A DNA stretch of 64,000 nucleotides from Rhyacichthys aspro. Taxonomy: Eukaryota > Chordata > Actinopteri > Gobiiformes > Rhyacichthyidae. The DNA lies in the NCBI GenBank assembly GCA_036850595.1, contig CM072160.1:8225906-8289905 (forward strand), read 5' to 3'. The first letter of the stretch is position 1; every line of letters begins with the position of its first letter. The position numbers and the translations under genes were made by a program. Below, one piece after another: positions 53,299 to 64,000 of this stretch. Below the pieces are notes generated by a model that saw only the letters and a program-made list of their open reading frames with translations, was not told the origin of the DNA and did not search any database.

Positions 53299-54483
53299 TC
53301 AGTCAGGTAGTCCATCTGGTAGTGGTGGCTCCTGCTCCAATGCAGCAGCAGAGCCATTGGTCTCTCCTCTGTCACCCCCTAAATCTGTCTCTTCCTTGTC
53401 TTCATCTTGACTTAGAGGGTCCTGTTTGGACAGGCGGTTTAGGGGATCAAAGGTGTGTGTTTTAGGCTCGGGGCTAAGAAGAGAAAGCTGAGGTAATAGC
53501 GGCCCCTCCCGAAGTTTAGCAGCTAGCTCTTTTGCGCTGCAAGTGGGGGTATTGGTCTCATACACGTCATGGAAGTTGTTGTAATCTACCTCATAGAAGC
53601 CGTTTTCCAGGGACAGGACCGGTGTGAAACGGTAACCCCAAAGCACCTCTGTGTCCAGGTATGAACTCCGGGCCTGACAGGTCATGCCTTTTCCATGGAG
53701 GGCCGGGAGATGTGACCACACACAGACATGCACACAACAAACAAGCACAAAGCACACACAAAAGGGAAAGAAAGACAGGTGGATTAGCAAATTATTCATG
53801 TTTGAAACAAAAAAACAAAAACATTTTATCCTGGCAATGATAAGCAAGAATAATTAAAACACATAATATTTTAATGAATTAGTACAAAAAAGATGTCATA
53901 ATTATTTTTGAGGTGTCTTTTTTTTTTTTTACCAGTAATCAACAAAGACAAAGGTCAAAGTATTGTTTTGTTGCTGTCTAAAGAAACAAAATTTGGATTG
54001 TATTTAGTCTATTTTTAAAAGCTGGATAACAGAGGCATGTGTGTAACTTGCTCCATTTGATTTTAAATGGCTTACATTATATTAACATGTATTAAGCAAA
54101 CTCTCACATTCCCTGGTTCTGCCCTCTTTAAAATCCCACTCATAATCGTCAATATTATTTTTCTACATGAAATTTAAAAACAAAGAAAGCAGTGCTAGTT
54201 TCCTACATAGAAACTCTGCTTCTCAGTTTTTGCCTGAGAAGGGATTCTCTATTATCCAGTGAACATAGTAGCTCCTATTGCAGGGTATGCTAAGCTTGTC
54301 ATTGCTTATTTTATAAAAGACTGTGTCCAACATTTCCTTGCAACACAGAGCTATAAATATACAAGTATCTTTAGCGTCATCAAAGACTGGTAAACTGAGA
54401 TCTGCCTGATGACATTAGCATATACATCGCCATGGCCACACTGCTTACTTCAAGGCAAAATGCATGCCACCATTGTGGATGTT

Positions 54484-54564
<81 letters not shown>

Positions 54565-57500
54565 TATTACTTAGAGTAACAGACACAAATGGCAAAATGT
54601 GTGAAGGCTATAGCTTTTTAGCAATCTTGCCCAGTTTGCATGTGCCAAAATAAAATTAATAAATACAAAATCACAGCAACCAAACTACTTCCACTCTGCT
54701 TAACAGACTTGACAGCATTTTAATTGTCTAATTAGAGGTTTCTTAACTTGCTTGCTTATTCAAATTAACATGAAATAGCGCTGTTACCATGTTGTGTGTA
54801 TATTTTTGATGATGTTGGTTGTATAAAAGGTCTGGGGTACTTTCAGCATCACATCAGAACCTTAAAGACGGGCTTGATGACAAAGTAACCACAACCTCAC
54901 CATTGCCATCTTTCACACGAAAAAACCATGCAACATCTGACTCACCACAAGACAATCTCTCCCAGCTGTTACGTTATATAATATGCTTTTCTTTGAAGGC
55001 ACATGTAACTAATGATTTAAAGCATGGAACCCAAAATAGATGTAGACACCGAATAGACATGGCATGTAATGTCATTGTGAAAGGAGGAGATTTTGCACCT
55101 TCGCTTCAGCTTCTCTGCTTCCAAGAGTGGCCTAGTTTCCACATTTAACTTGTAAAGTGTGTGTTATTATAGATCATTAATCAACTTTGGCAATATATCA
55201 ATGTTCAGCTAATATTGAAAAGAATAGTTTTAGCTTGACATATCAGCATTCAAATTAAGCTCAGATTTAAAACCTCATATTATTTTAGTAAAGATCTACT
55301 TATTTATCACATTTATCACCAGCAAAGCAAGAAAATGTTGTATTCAAATTGTTCAAATTCTTTGTGCAGAAGCATAAATTGGCTTTTTTCTTCCCCATTG
55401 TGTTGGAAATGCCAGTGTTTTTGTCTGCTGCAGGCTGCTGTGTAGGAGACACTTGGCCTGTGATGTATTTTTTTTTTGTGCTTTGAGACACTTGATGATG
55501 AGCACTAGCTATTGTAAAGAAGACACTCACTGAATACACAATTTTCTTTTGTAAGACAACCATGAGCACTTAAATCTTTAGCAGCAGAATAATTAGGGGG
55601 TGCCAGCAATTTATCTTTTCTCTCACATTTTACAAATGCACGTTAATGTTTACGTTTAAACTGCTGTATTTTCTGTACACAAATTGCACACATGTAGGTT
55701 TACATTTATCTCCTAACTTTCCCATTAGTCACATCTTCTTCGTCCTATCGGTGAAGATGTGACTGATTATTGTAAATGCTGGTACACACCTCAATGACTC
55801 ACATGGAAAAAGGTAAAATATAAGTGTTTCCAAAACCATAATGGAATGGTTTTGACGGAGCAAAATGTCAAAGTTTTCCTGCAGGACTCTGGTGTTTTTA
55901 GCTTGCTTTTGCTGTTGCTACCATTCTTACCCTTACACCGATCACCCTTGAGCCATGACTCATTTTTTCAGTCACATTCCTATTGCTGCTTTGTAGGTCA
56001 GGTCATTGCCATTACCTACAAGCAAAATTAGGTTGTATGCTAATATATGTAGATATGTTAAACACACACTCTCTTCTAAAACTAAATATATTGATAGGTT
56101 TGCACGTTTAGCTCTCTTTTGTGTGCACTTGTTTTGATGTTCCTTACCGAGGTTTTCAGTAAACAGCCATGTCCTTTGCTCAATAAGATTTATAGTGTGT
56201 CTACATATACTGTACATATGGGTTCATCTGTGACTACATGTAGCGGGATGCCATATCACCACTAAAACCTGCGACATGGCTCCATTTTCTCACTTACCTA
56301 AAAAACTAAAACTAAAACAAAAATGGCAAAAGTCAAGTGTCCATACTCTATTGTTTAGACTGCAACAAAATAATGCAAGAAGCTTTCTGGATTCTGAGAA
56401 GTGGCATGAAGTGAAACGTATTTGATCTACAACTAAGCTTTACACTTTAGTAATGAAAACATGCTTTGTTGATGCATCAACATTAATGCACATGACTGTC
56501 CCTCAGGCATGGCAGAACAATGATTTTGATTTAGATGCAAACTCTCTAAAAATTATAAAAGCACACATAGGTTAACAGTACATCTTCTATTCGGCTAGGG
56601 ACTATGAAGTCAGCCATTTTTGTCTATAAATAATGTTATTTACATAAAAAGAGTTACATAAAATGACACAATTGGAGATGAAAGCAATCTGTTTACCCGA
56701 CTTATGGATCACTACGTTGCTAAGACCTAATAACAGCTCAAATTGAACATCATTTGTCTTTGTTCTTTCACACCAAGTTCAGTAGCTTTTGAAGATGTCT
56801 TTGTCTCATTTCTCTCCAGGCCTCGTACATCACATAAAGTCCAGAACTGCATGTCCCATTGAAAGAGGTAAAAAGAGGTGAATTCATTCATTTGAACTTC
56901 CACCCTTTTCACAACCTAGACGCTAAGATTAAGAGAGGAATAATATCAAAAATACTCAGATCGGTTCATGGGCAAGTGGTCAAGGACACTGACGCCAAAA
57001 CACCAGCATGACACCATTGACTGTGCTGTGAAGCCAACTGTGATTTAATATCTGAGTCGAGGATCCAACAGCGCGAGCAGGAAACGTGATGACTACTGGT
57101 GCTTTGTAGGAAAAAAAAAAAAAAAAAATCAAAATGAAATAGAGCAGAAATTTTCAGATACATGTTTGCTTGAGAAGAGTTTGATTGGTTTACAGAAAGG
57201 AAAAGGCCCGTTATAGAGTGTGATGTATAGATTAGTTCCAATAAAGTACATTATTATTATGTATTGTGTCAAACTTTGATATGCCAGACTGAATTTAAAA
57301 TGCTAAAAGGTAACACGAATACTTCCTTTTGATATTTTTCAGAACCGGATAAAAGGCTGCACAAATTTAGGCATACACAATAATGTCTGTTTAGTGTTAC
57401 GTTGATAAAAGTAGATGTTTCTTATCAAAACATAGTCTTTTGTGATGTAAATGAAGAGTATTTATGCACGTGTGCCGAAGAAAAAATTGGTGATGACTGC

Positions 57501-60500
57501 TTTATGAATGTAACCAGCCTTGAGCACTTTTCAGGACCACTTGGCCTATACCCAAAACACAGAAGATCAGGGTAGGTACACATTCATTCATTTTGAAATA
57601 AACAATATCAAAGACATAACCTTGAAGTGGCAACAGTGTAAATGCGGGCCGTACAGAGTGCAGTGAAACACTCTAACACAGACAGCATTCTTCTTCAGTT
57701 CAAAAAATCTAACTCTTGGAATTATATAGAACATACATTGGAAATCACGTGAACCTCTATCAAAGTGTCAAAATAGTTAAAATAATCCCCCCATCAAAGC
57801 TGTTGTACCAAGTTGTACAATGGAGGCATTGTCGATTGTTAGCCTCTCCCTTTACATCTGTCTTTTACGGTGCAGCACTTCCAGTAAAGACAGCCCTGAA
57901 ATGCCCACACCCACCTTTAATGAGAACTTCCTGTCTATCCACTGAACCATTCACTCTGCTCATTTCCTGTTTTGTTTTGTTCATCTCACAACACACATGG
58001 TCACTTATCTTGATCTCCTCCCAATGGCAAGTGCATCCACATTTAATTATATATAACCACAGAATGAACATGTATGGTTATATCATGGATTAAACAGTGT
58101 GTTTGATTGTACCTATATTTTTAAACTCATACCTGTAGCCTCCACCATGCCTTCGAGGATAACAACGATCTCAAACTCCTCCTTCTCCATCTGAGTCAGC
58201 GACATCTCCCAGAAGGGGCTCTTCTCATTGATCTCATGGGAGATGATGAGCGGTGACACCAGGAAGAGGCGGTCATCTCCCGTGTCGAAGCCGATGTTGA
58301 TGTCCGTCTGGTTCAGCGGGATGAACTCTCCTTCCTTGGTCTGCTGCGAGCGGATCAGCTTCGCTCGGATCGATGCTTCCACGATATGAGAGTTTCTCAG
58401 ATCTCCGACTCGAAACATCAGGCACATCTTGTTGTCTCGCACAGATATGACAGCATTGTGTGAGAACATGAGGGTCTCTGCACGGTTCTTTGGCTGTGAA
58501 ATCTTGACGAACATGCAGCCCACCATCATGGCATTGACAATGGAACCCAAGATGGCCTGCACTAAAAGCAATATGATACCTTCTGGGCATTTTTCTGTAA
58601 TTACCCGATACCCGTACCCGATGGTTGTCTCTGTTTCAATAGAGAACAGGAAGGCTGAGACAAAACTGTTGAGGTTCTCCACACAGGGGGTCCAGCCCTC
58701 TTCGTCAGCGTGTAACAGATCCCCACGAATGAGTGCAATCAGCCACCACAGGAAGCCAAAGAAAAGCCAGTTGACGACATAGACTAAAGTAAAAATGAAG
58801 AAACTAAGACGCCAGCGTAGGTCCACAAGCGTAGTGAACAAGTCACTGAGGTAACGGTAAGTCTCTTGGACATTTCCGTGATGAACATTGCACTTGCCAT
58901 CTTTCTGCACATATCGCTGACGTGGCTTCTTCGCTGGGTCGGAAATCAAGTGAGTTCTGTCTGTCGGTATCTGTGCCTCCCGCAAGTGTTTGGGAAGCTT
59001 CTTCACCTATGTCGAAGAGAAAACAAATCAGGCATTATATAGGAAATAGACAAAACAAACACATATCTACTGGAGAAGAAATGGAGATGAAACCAATTTT
59101 TTTTTCAGTTTGACTTGTGCTGTTGATAGAAAGGGATATAAATAAATATAACAATAAAACCACAGTTATTTGCACAATGTTAGTGTGGGTGTGTTTCCAT
59201 ACAGAGGAGTAAAAGAAATAAATACAAGGACACAACAATAAGACCACAAGGACGGCTAGGCCTTTGTCGATGCTGGCCCGGCTCCAGTGAGGCGATCTGG
59301 CTCCACAGCTGTGCCCTGCCTCCCTCCCTGTCCCCTATGTCCCCTCTCTTTCCACCCTATGGCACATTGGCAAGTCTGATTTGTAGCACAAACTCATCAT
59401 CCATCTTTCCTCAATAGACCACAGATTTGAATCACAGAATGAAGCCTGGGCAGGTTGCAGCTGAGTTGTATCTGATTTTGTGGACAGTTTACCACCAGTC
59501 AGTGACTAGCTTTTTCTATGACAGACGTTAAAACAGGTGCAAAGAAACGAGTACAGAAGGACAGATCTGCAAGGCACCTTTCTCAGAGACCAAGGACGTG
59601 TTGTCAGCACAGTGACACTTTCCAATCCATGCTGATAATTGAGACATATTGTGTTAAGGCAAGAAAACATATAATGTGCCCTCTGGATTCTGTTCTGTTA
59701 ATGGGACACCTGTGATCTATCTTTTGAGAGTCACGCGTACATCACCAAAAAAGCAACGTCCTATTGGGCTTGCCCTGACTGATCCTTTGCCATATCATGT
59801 AGACAATGACACTGACAATTCAGCTCAGAAAAGGACATGCTCCGACACTCTATAATGTTCTTGTAGCGGTGATGCTTGTTACGCACGGATGATAAAATCT
59901 GCCACTCAGGTTTATTCCAGATAAAAATACGTTTCAATGAAAAGTCACTGTTGTCACTATTTTCTAATTGTAGTTAGCATTGCCTGGTTGTATCGAGTTT
60001 TAAGATATTGATTTGACGAGATGCCTTTTCGGGAACATTTTAATGAAGAAGGATTGAAAGACAATGCTTATTGATTGGAATCTCAATTAGTTATGTGATG
60101 ACAAATGAGAAATGGTCTGCTTTATTAACATCTGAGCTCACATTTTTAATCAAATATAGGCCCACAGAGTTGAACTATCCATTGACAAGGTGACACAGTA
60201 CTGCTTTCAAGTTGTTGCTAATTAGAGGTATATACTCAATACAAGAGAAACAAAGCAAAGAATTCCTTTCCACACATTTGCGTCGAGCTAATTGAGTGAT
60301 ATATGAAGCTGCCACAAGTAGTGTCACCAGTCTTTGGCCTTTGTGTAGTCAATATATTCCCTGAGGGTGATGGACCATAAACAAATTCATTAGTTCCTCT
60401 CCACATGACAGTCGTAAGTGGAGGGATTTCTTTGTTTTGCTTGAATACACCTTGTGAGTTCCAATCAGCCTCGGAGTCTGGACAGATATCTGTTTTAGGT

Positions 60501-61162
60501 CTGTCCCATCCTTGAGTGGTTTGTCTTGCACTTATCACACTAAATTAAGATAATAGCCTCAGTTGTCCCCTTTACTCAACTGGAGAATAGTTTTTCAGAT
60601 GTGTCCGTATAACATTTGGACATTCAACATTAAACATTTTAGTGGATTTGCATTTTAAGAAATGAGTTGTTTATAATTTGTTGTAACATTATAAAATGAT
60701 GTGTGTTAAGGCAAAAGCAGCTGGTTGGATAAATAACAAATAGTATTTCCAAAGATGCACATGGATTGAGGTAAAAAAGATGAGATCATTTAAAGCTACA
60801 GCAACTGTCATATATGTATTGATTATTGTGCCATAATCACAACTTGATTGATTCAGCCTTTTTTAAACTAAACAACCACTGCCTATATTTTGCAGTGTTT
60901 AAAGCATGTTTTTCTATTGTTCAATCTCTTCAAGCCCTCTTTTATTTCAAAAATCATCTACAGAATGTTTACTAACCTCAATTTAGACACTATTTTTGTC
61001 CCAGGTATTACCATAAATCTTTTACACTAGACTTTAATAAACAGAATGTTTTTTATTGTCTGCAGGATTTTGTTTGCCCAAATGAGTTGTGCAGTTTACC
61101 TGTGCAGGGGTGACCCCGATCTCCATGTTGTGGTCCATGAGGATTCGAGAATCTCCTGCCAT
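53299..61162 (-). CDS. kcnj5: KCNJ5 (GIRK4 / Kir3.4), G-protein-gated inward-rectifier potassium channel
   Basis: Three coding exons on the minus strand: 61162-61100, 59006-58133, 53687-53299 (TGA at 53301-53299). They join in frame to 441 residues (human 419). The start reads MAGDSRILMDHNMEIGVTP, as in other KCNJ5. Order: cytosolic N-terminus with KCNVHHGNVQETYRYL, M1 (about 88-112), pore helix and filter TIGYG (149-153), M2 with the Kir3.4-type Asn179, then the cytosolic immunoglobulin-like domain. Asp223 (sodium site) and Gly151, Thr158 and Leu168 (positions mutated in human aldosterone-producing adenoma) keep human numbering. Family role: Gbetagamma- and PIP2-activated potassium current, usually as a tetramer with Kir3.1, for example in heart. 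The last exon holds TCQARSSYLDTEVLWGYRF and a divergent acidic tail ending LPDGLPD. An additional intron splits the N-terminus (see findings). Confidence 0.97.
54485..54562. repeat. (CA)n microsatellite
   Basis: About 38 uninterrupted CA units. Open frames that cross it on both strands encode only His-Thr or Cys-Val dipeptide runs and are artefacts. Confidence 0.97.
55727..55764. repeat. Perfect 12-bp inverted repeat with a 14-base loop
   Basis: AGTCACATCTTC (55727-55738) and its exact reverse complement GAAGATGTGACT (55753-55764) flank 14 bases. Three more outer pairs are possible if one G-T pair is allowed. It lies within a kcnj5 intron. Confidence 0.8.
59007..61099 (-). other. kcnj5 intron 1 (2.1 kb), nothing coding seen
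   Basis: An intron after codon 21 (donor gtaaac, acceptor cttcgacatag). No embedded coding sequence or clear repeat recognised. Confidence 0.75.
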
Positions 61163-64000
61163 CCTCAACTGCAGCTCAGCCCCTGTGTAACAAAGCAAAC
61201 AAACAAGTGCTATAGTCAAGTTTTTGGTTTTTTTTCAGCCATACACTTCACAATCATCCATATCTATACAAAATAACAATCACATGGTTTTCAGCTTGTC
61301 ATTTAAATTGGTACAATTTGTCAATATGTCAATATTTGGCACCGGGCGCAATTAGCACCTGCTGAAACACACAGTTCGATCTGTGAAAAGGTCACACTGT
61401 CAATAAACTATGTATTTGTTTGGATTGTTTGTAAAAGACTGTTGTTGGGATAGATAATAGTAATCCCATTCGCTAATACCTTGCCACAGCAGTCACTCTT
61501 CCCATTACGTGTGTCATTTGGAAAACGCACATGTATTTCTACTTCACCACTGATTTTATATGTGCTTCAAAGCTATCACTTCAACTAATGATATACATTT
61601 TCATCGCTGGAAGACTACAGAAAAGGATCACGACTAACAACCACACATGGGAGATGACCTGGAGCAGACTGTGGGCTAATTTGACTGTACATGGAGGAGG
61701 CCTTAGCTGCACCAGTTTCAACAGCCCAGTTTTCATTAAAAACAGATTTTTCATTGGCACCAAAGACAGCTGCTGTGATCCAATGTGCCCACTCAGCAGA
61801 TGCACTCATCAACAAAAATACATGAACTCAACCACATTTGAGAGACGAGGTAATAACGTTGGTAGTTTCTTTGGATTCATAGGAATCACAGTGTTTTAGA
61901 TGCTGTAAGAAGGCAATGTAGGCCTTTTTACTATTGCTGTAAGGTCCAGCATGACGAAGCTGTAAAGAAACACTGTTGATGTCTCCAGAGTCATCCATGA
62001 TTGAGTGGAGGCACCTCTGATAAAGGCCTAATTTTGGCTGAAAACTGAAGTACCTTGGAGCTTTAAGTTACAGAGCCCTTGGGAGCTGTTTGAAAATCAA
62101 CCACTTTTAATTTAGTGGAAGAACTCGAGGAATTTAATGAGCCTTTAACCAAGCGAGGGAAAAAGAACTTGTCTAATGACTGTTTTCTGACAGGTCCTGA
62201 CTTTAATATCATGTGACAGCTCTTCGTCATCTGTCTTTGATGTGACTGCAGCAGAGTGAGGGGACAGAATGCAAAGTGCCACGTCACAAATCAGGTCCAC
62301 ATAGGAATGTAGTGTTGACATTGATGGTCTAAAGCAAAGGGCAAAGTGACGTGACAGGCATCTGAGTGAGAGGAAAAAATGAGGGAAACGACAGCTTAGG
62401 TGGAGAATACACAAAGACAAAGCTTGTGAAAACCTTGGTGAATACATTAAAAGTGTTGCAAGGTCTTACTTTCTCCCACATGTTTAGGTTCTCGTGAATT
62501 AAACATGGCTGCTTCCTCTGGATTTGCAAACTCCAGACTTTGAGTGTTTTTCAGGAATGCAAGCCAGCCCAAAACGAGAGGTGTTCCAACACTGATACCA
62601 GTTGGGGATGTATTATCTTGGCGCTTTAAGAGGGTAACAAGGATTTATCTTGTTACTGGGAGAGTGACAGAATGCTTTGGCTGAATTGTGTTTGTCCTGA
62701 TAACGAGAGCACTCATCTGTTGTGCTTAAAGCAGAGGAGAAGAGCTGGTAAACCAGGGATCCTGCTTCCTCAGGGATATCTAAGTACATATATTTTCTGT
62801 ATTTGCTGACGCTGCTGGCTGTGAGCAAAAATCTGTACACACAACTGCTAGATGTGTCTGGTTTTCTTTTTCTGTAATTTCTCATTGCTATGTGCATTTT
62901 GAGCATTTTAAAATGCCCCGACTTTGCCCACATACTGTATACCATTATTTATGTTGCTATTTTAATAAACAGTTCCGTCACTGAGATGTCAAAATGATGT
63001 TTGCACGTTGATTATTAACCCTTAGCCTTTTCCATAATTTAGCAATATGTGCGCATCAGTGACCTTTTGACAGCTGAGGCCTTCACCTGGCGATCTTTCT
63101 TATATAATTCATGTATTTTGTTGATATTGCCTCTGCTGGCCGTGACTGGGTTACTTATGGCAGCACGACGCAGCAAATTCAGCAGTATCTTCTGGTTTAC
63201 AATACAAATTAGACTATTGTTGTGCACTCATCCATAGATTTTCTGGTCATGGCTTGCAGTTTTTCTGTCAGTTCATCAAATAGAGCACAATGCTGACAGG
63301 AGACAATGCAGCAAGGGAAAAATACAAAATGGTGTTAAGTTAGTGTTTTACTGTAAAGATGAATTCAAATTGGTCTAGTTCCTTGATTTGCTGCCGTTCA
63401 TCTCTCGAACTGAAAGGCTGTGGTTACTGGACATGTCATGATTATGTCCAGAGACTGACCCATAAAATAGCATGTATTCAACTCTATCTCGTCTCACTTA
63501 TGACACTTTGAGGTCGGGGGGGTCAAATGACTAAAAACATTGTCACCAAGTTTGGCTCCAGGCCCAGCACACACAAACTTCACATTTCCCATTATGGCCG
63601 ATAGTGAGCTGAGTGTATCCAGTTCTGTCCTTCACTTGGATAACCTTCTCTGGAGTGACACAGACTCTCACACCACTGGTGATATGCCTGACTGTGTGTC
63701 TGTATCCTACACTGTGTGTGTTCAGTCAGTGCACTTCCTAGATTACTGGTACTAACCATCTCAAGATATTTTGATCCATAAATTGAACCAATTGAATATT
63801 AAAGTTATTATAGCAATATTCTAGGTGTGATTTCAGTGTGTAAAAACTTGATTTTTGATTTATTTTTTTTTTCCCCACTGTGACTCCTGTAGAAATTGTG
63901 TTGCAGCAATAAGCTCACTGCCCTTGCCAAGACATTGAGGCAGTGTGACTGTGTTGTTAGCCCTCTATATATACTCAAGGTCTATATTTATGACAGTAGT
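61163..64000 (-). other. Upstream of the kcnj5 start codon; no gene recognised
   Basis: An acceptor-like cacag just upstream of the ATG (exon edge near 61182) suggests that at least one untranslated kcnj5 exon lies further right, within this stretch or beyond the window. It is AT-rich with short unrecognised open frames only. I cannot locate the promoter. Confidence 0.45.

Larger units (their letters stand above)
53688..58132 (-). other. kcnj5 intron 2 (4.4 kb) with CA microsatellite and a hairpin
   Basis: It separates the channel exon from the C-terminal exon (donor gtatgag, acceptor aaaag|GC; phase 1). No embedded gene was recognised. It holds the (CA)n tract at 54485-54562, a perfect 12-bp inverted repeat at 55727-55764 and an A-run at about 57112-57128. 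Confidence 0.7.

Noticed and set aside
54380..54653. Open frames on both strands encoding Thr-His and Cys-Val repeats
   Set aside because: They are translations of the (CA)n microsatellite in a kcnj5 intron, with no start context or similarity.
58429..58782. A 117-codon plus-strand open frame
   Set aside because: It lies exactly antisense to the kcnj5 channel exon and is a shadow of conserved coding sequence.
53299..61162. Assignment as KCNJ1 or another GIRK
   Set aside because: The MAGDSR start, VEATGM-TCQARSSY junction, Asn179 and Asp223 fit KCNJ5; KCNJ3 has a different M2 residue and tail, and KCNJ1 lacks these features.
1..64000. CRISPR arrays, insertion sequences, operons or phage genes
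   Set aside because: No spaced direct repeats or prokaryotic gene organisation; the whole window has vertebrate exon-intron structure.

Overview
This window is vertebrate nuclear DNA, almost certainly from a ray-finned (teleost) fish. Genes are split into many short exons with GT-AG introns, often 80-500 bp long. Intergenic DNA is AT-rich with dinucleotide microsatellites and one decayed fish-type SINE. The encoded proteins are clearly vertebrate. I cannot name the species. Nothing bacterial, phage-like or CRISPR-like was seen.

Layout: (1) 212-1682 (+), the last seven exons of a glb1l2/glb1l3-type beta-galactosidase-like gene that begins left of the window. (2) 2780-6400 (+), complete ilvbl (thiamine-diphosphate 2-hydroxyacyl-CoA lyase). 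(3) 8685-12919 (+), complete fam118b (SIR2-like domain protein). (4) 14793-18963 (-), complete srpra (SRP receptor alpha), tail-to-tail with fam118b. (5) 19757-20966 (+), tirap (TLR adaptor), head-to-head with srpra across a roughly 0.8 kb interval with ETS- and NRF1-like sites. (6) about 23.1-35.2 kb (+), st3gal4 (alpha-2,3-sialyltransferase), with two competing start exons. (7) 35.6-53.3 kb, a gene desert of about 18 kb. (8) 53299-61162 (-), kcnj5 (GIRK4 inward rectifier), followed by unassigned upstream DNA to the window end.

The order fam118b-srpra-tirap-st3gal4, with kcnj5 and a glb1l2/3-type gene on the same segment, matches human 11q24-q25. Two human genes of that interval, FOXRED1 and DCPS, were not found here. 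ilvbl lies on a different chromosome in human.

Most genes here are housekeeping. The biologically interesting pair is fam118b, whose SIR2 domain is related to bacterial antiphage SIR2 proteins and has been linked to Toll-like receptor signalling, and tirap, a TLR adaptor, separated only by srpra. The strongest unexplained sequence structure is a roughly 144-bp near-complete foldback in the 5' intron of fam118b. Gene models below were spliced by hand from open frames and splice sites; intron phases close in frame for every gene.
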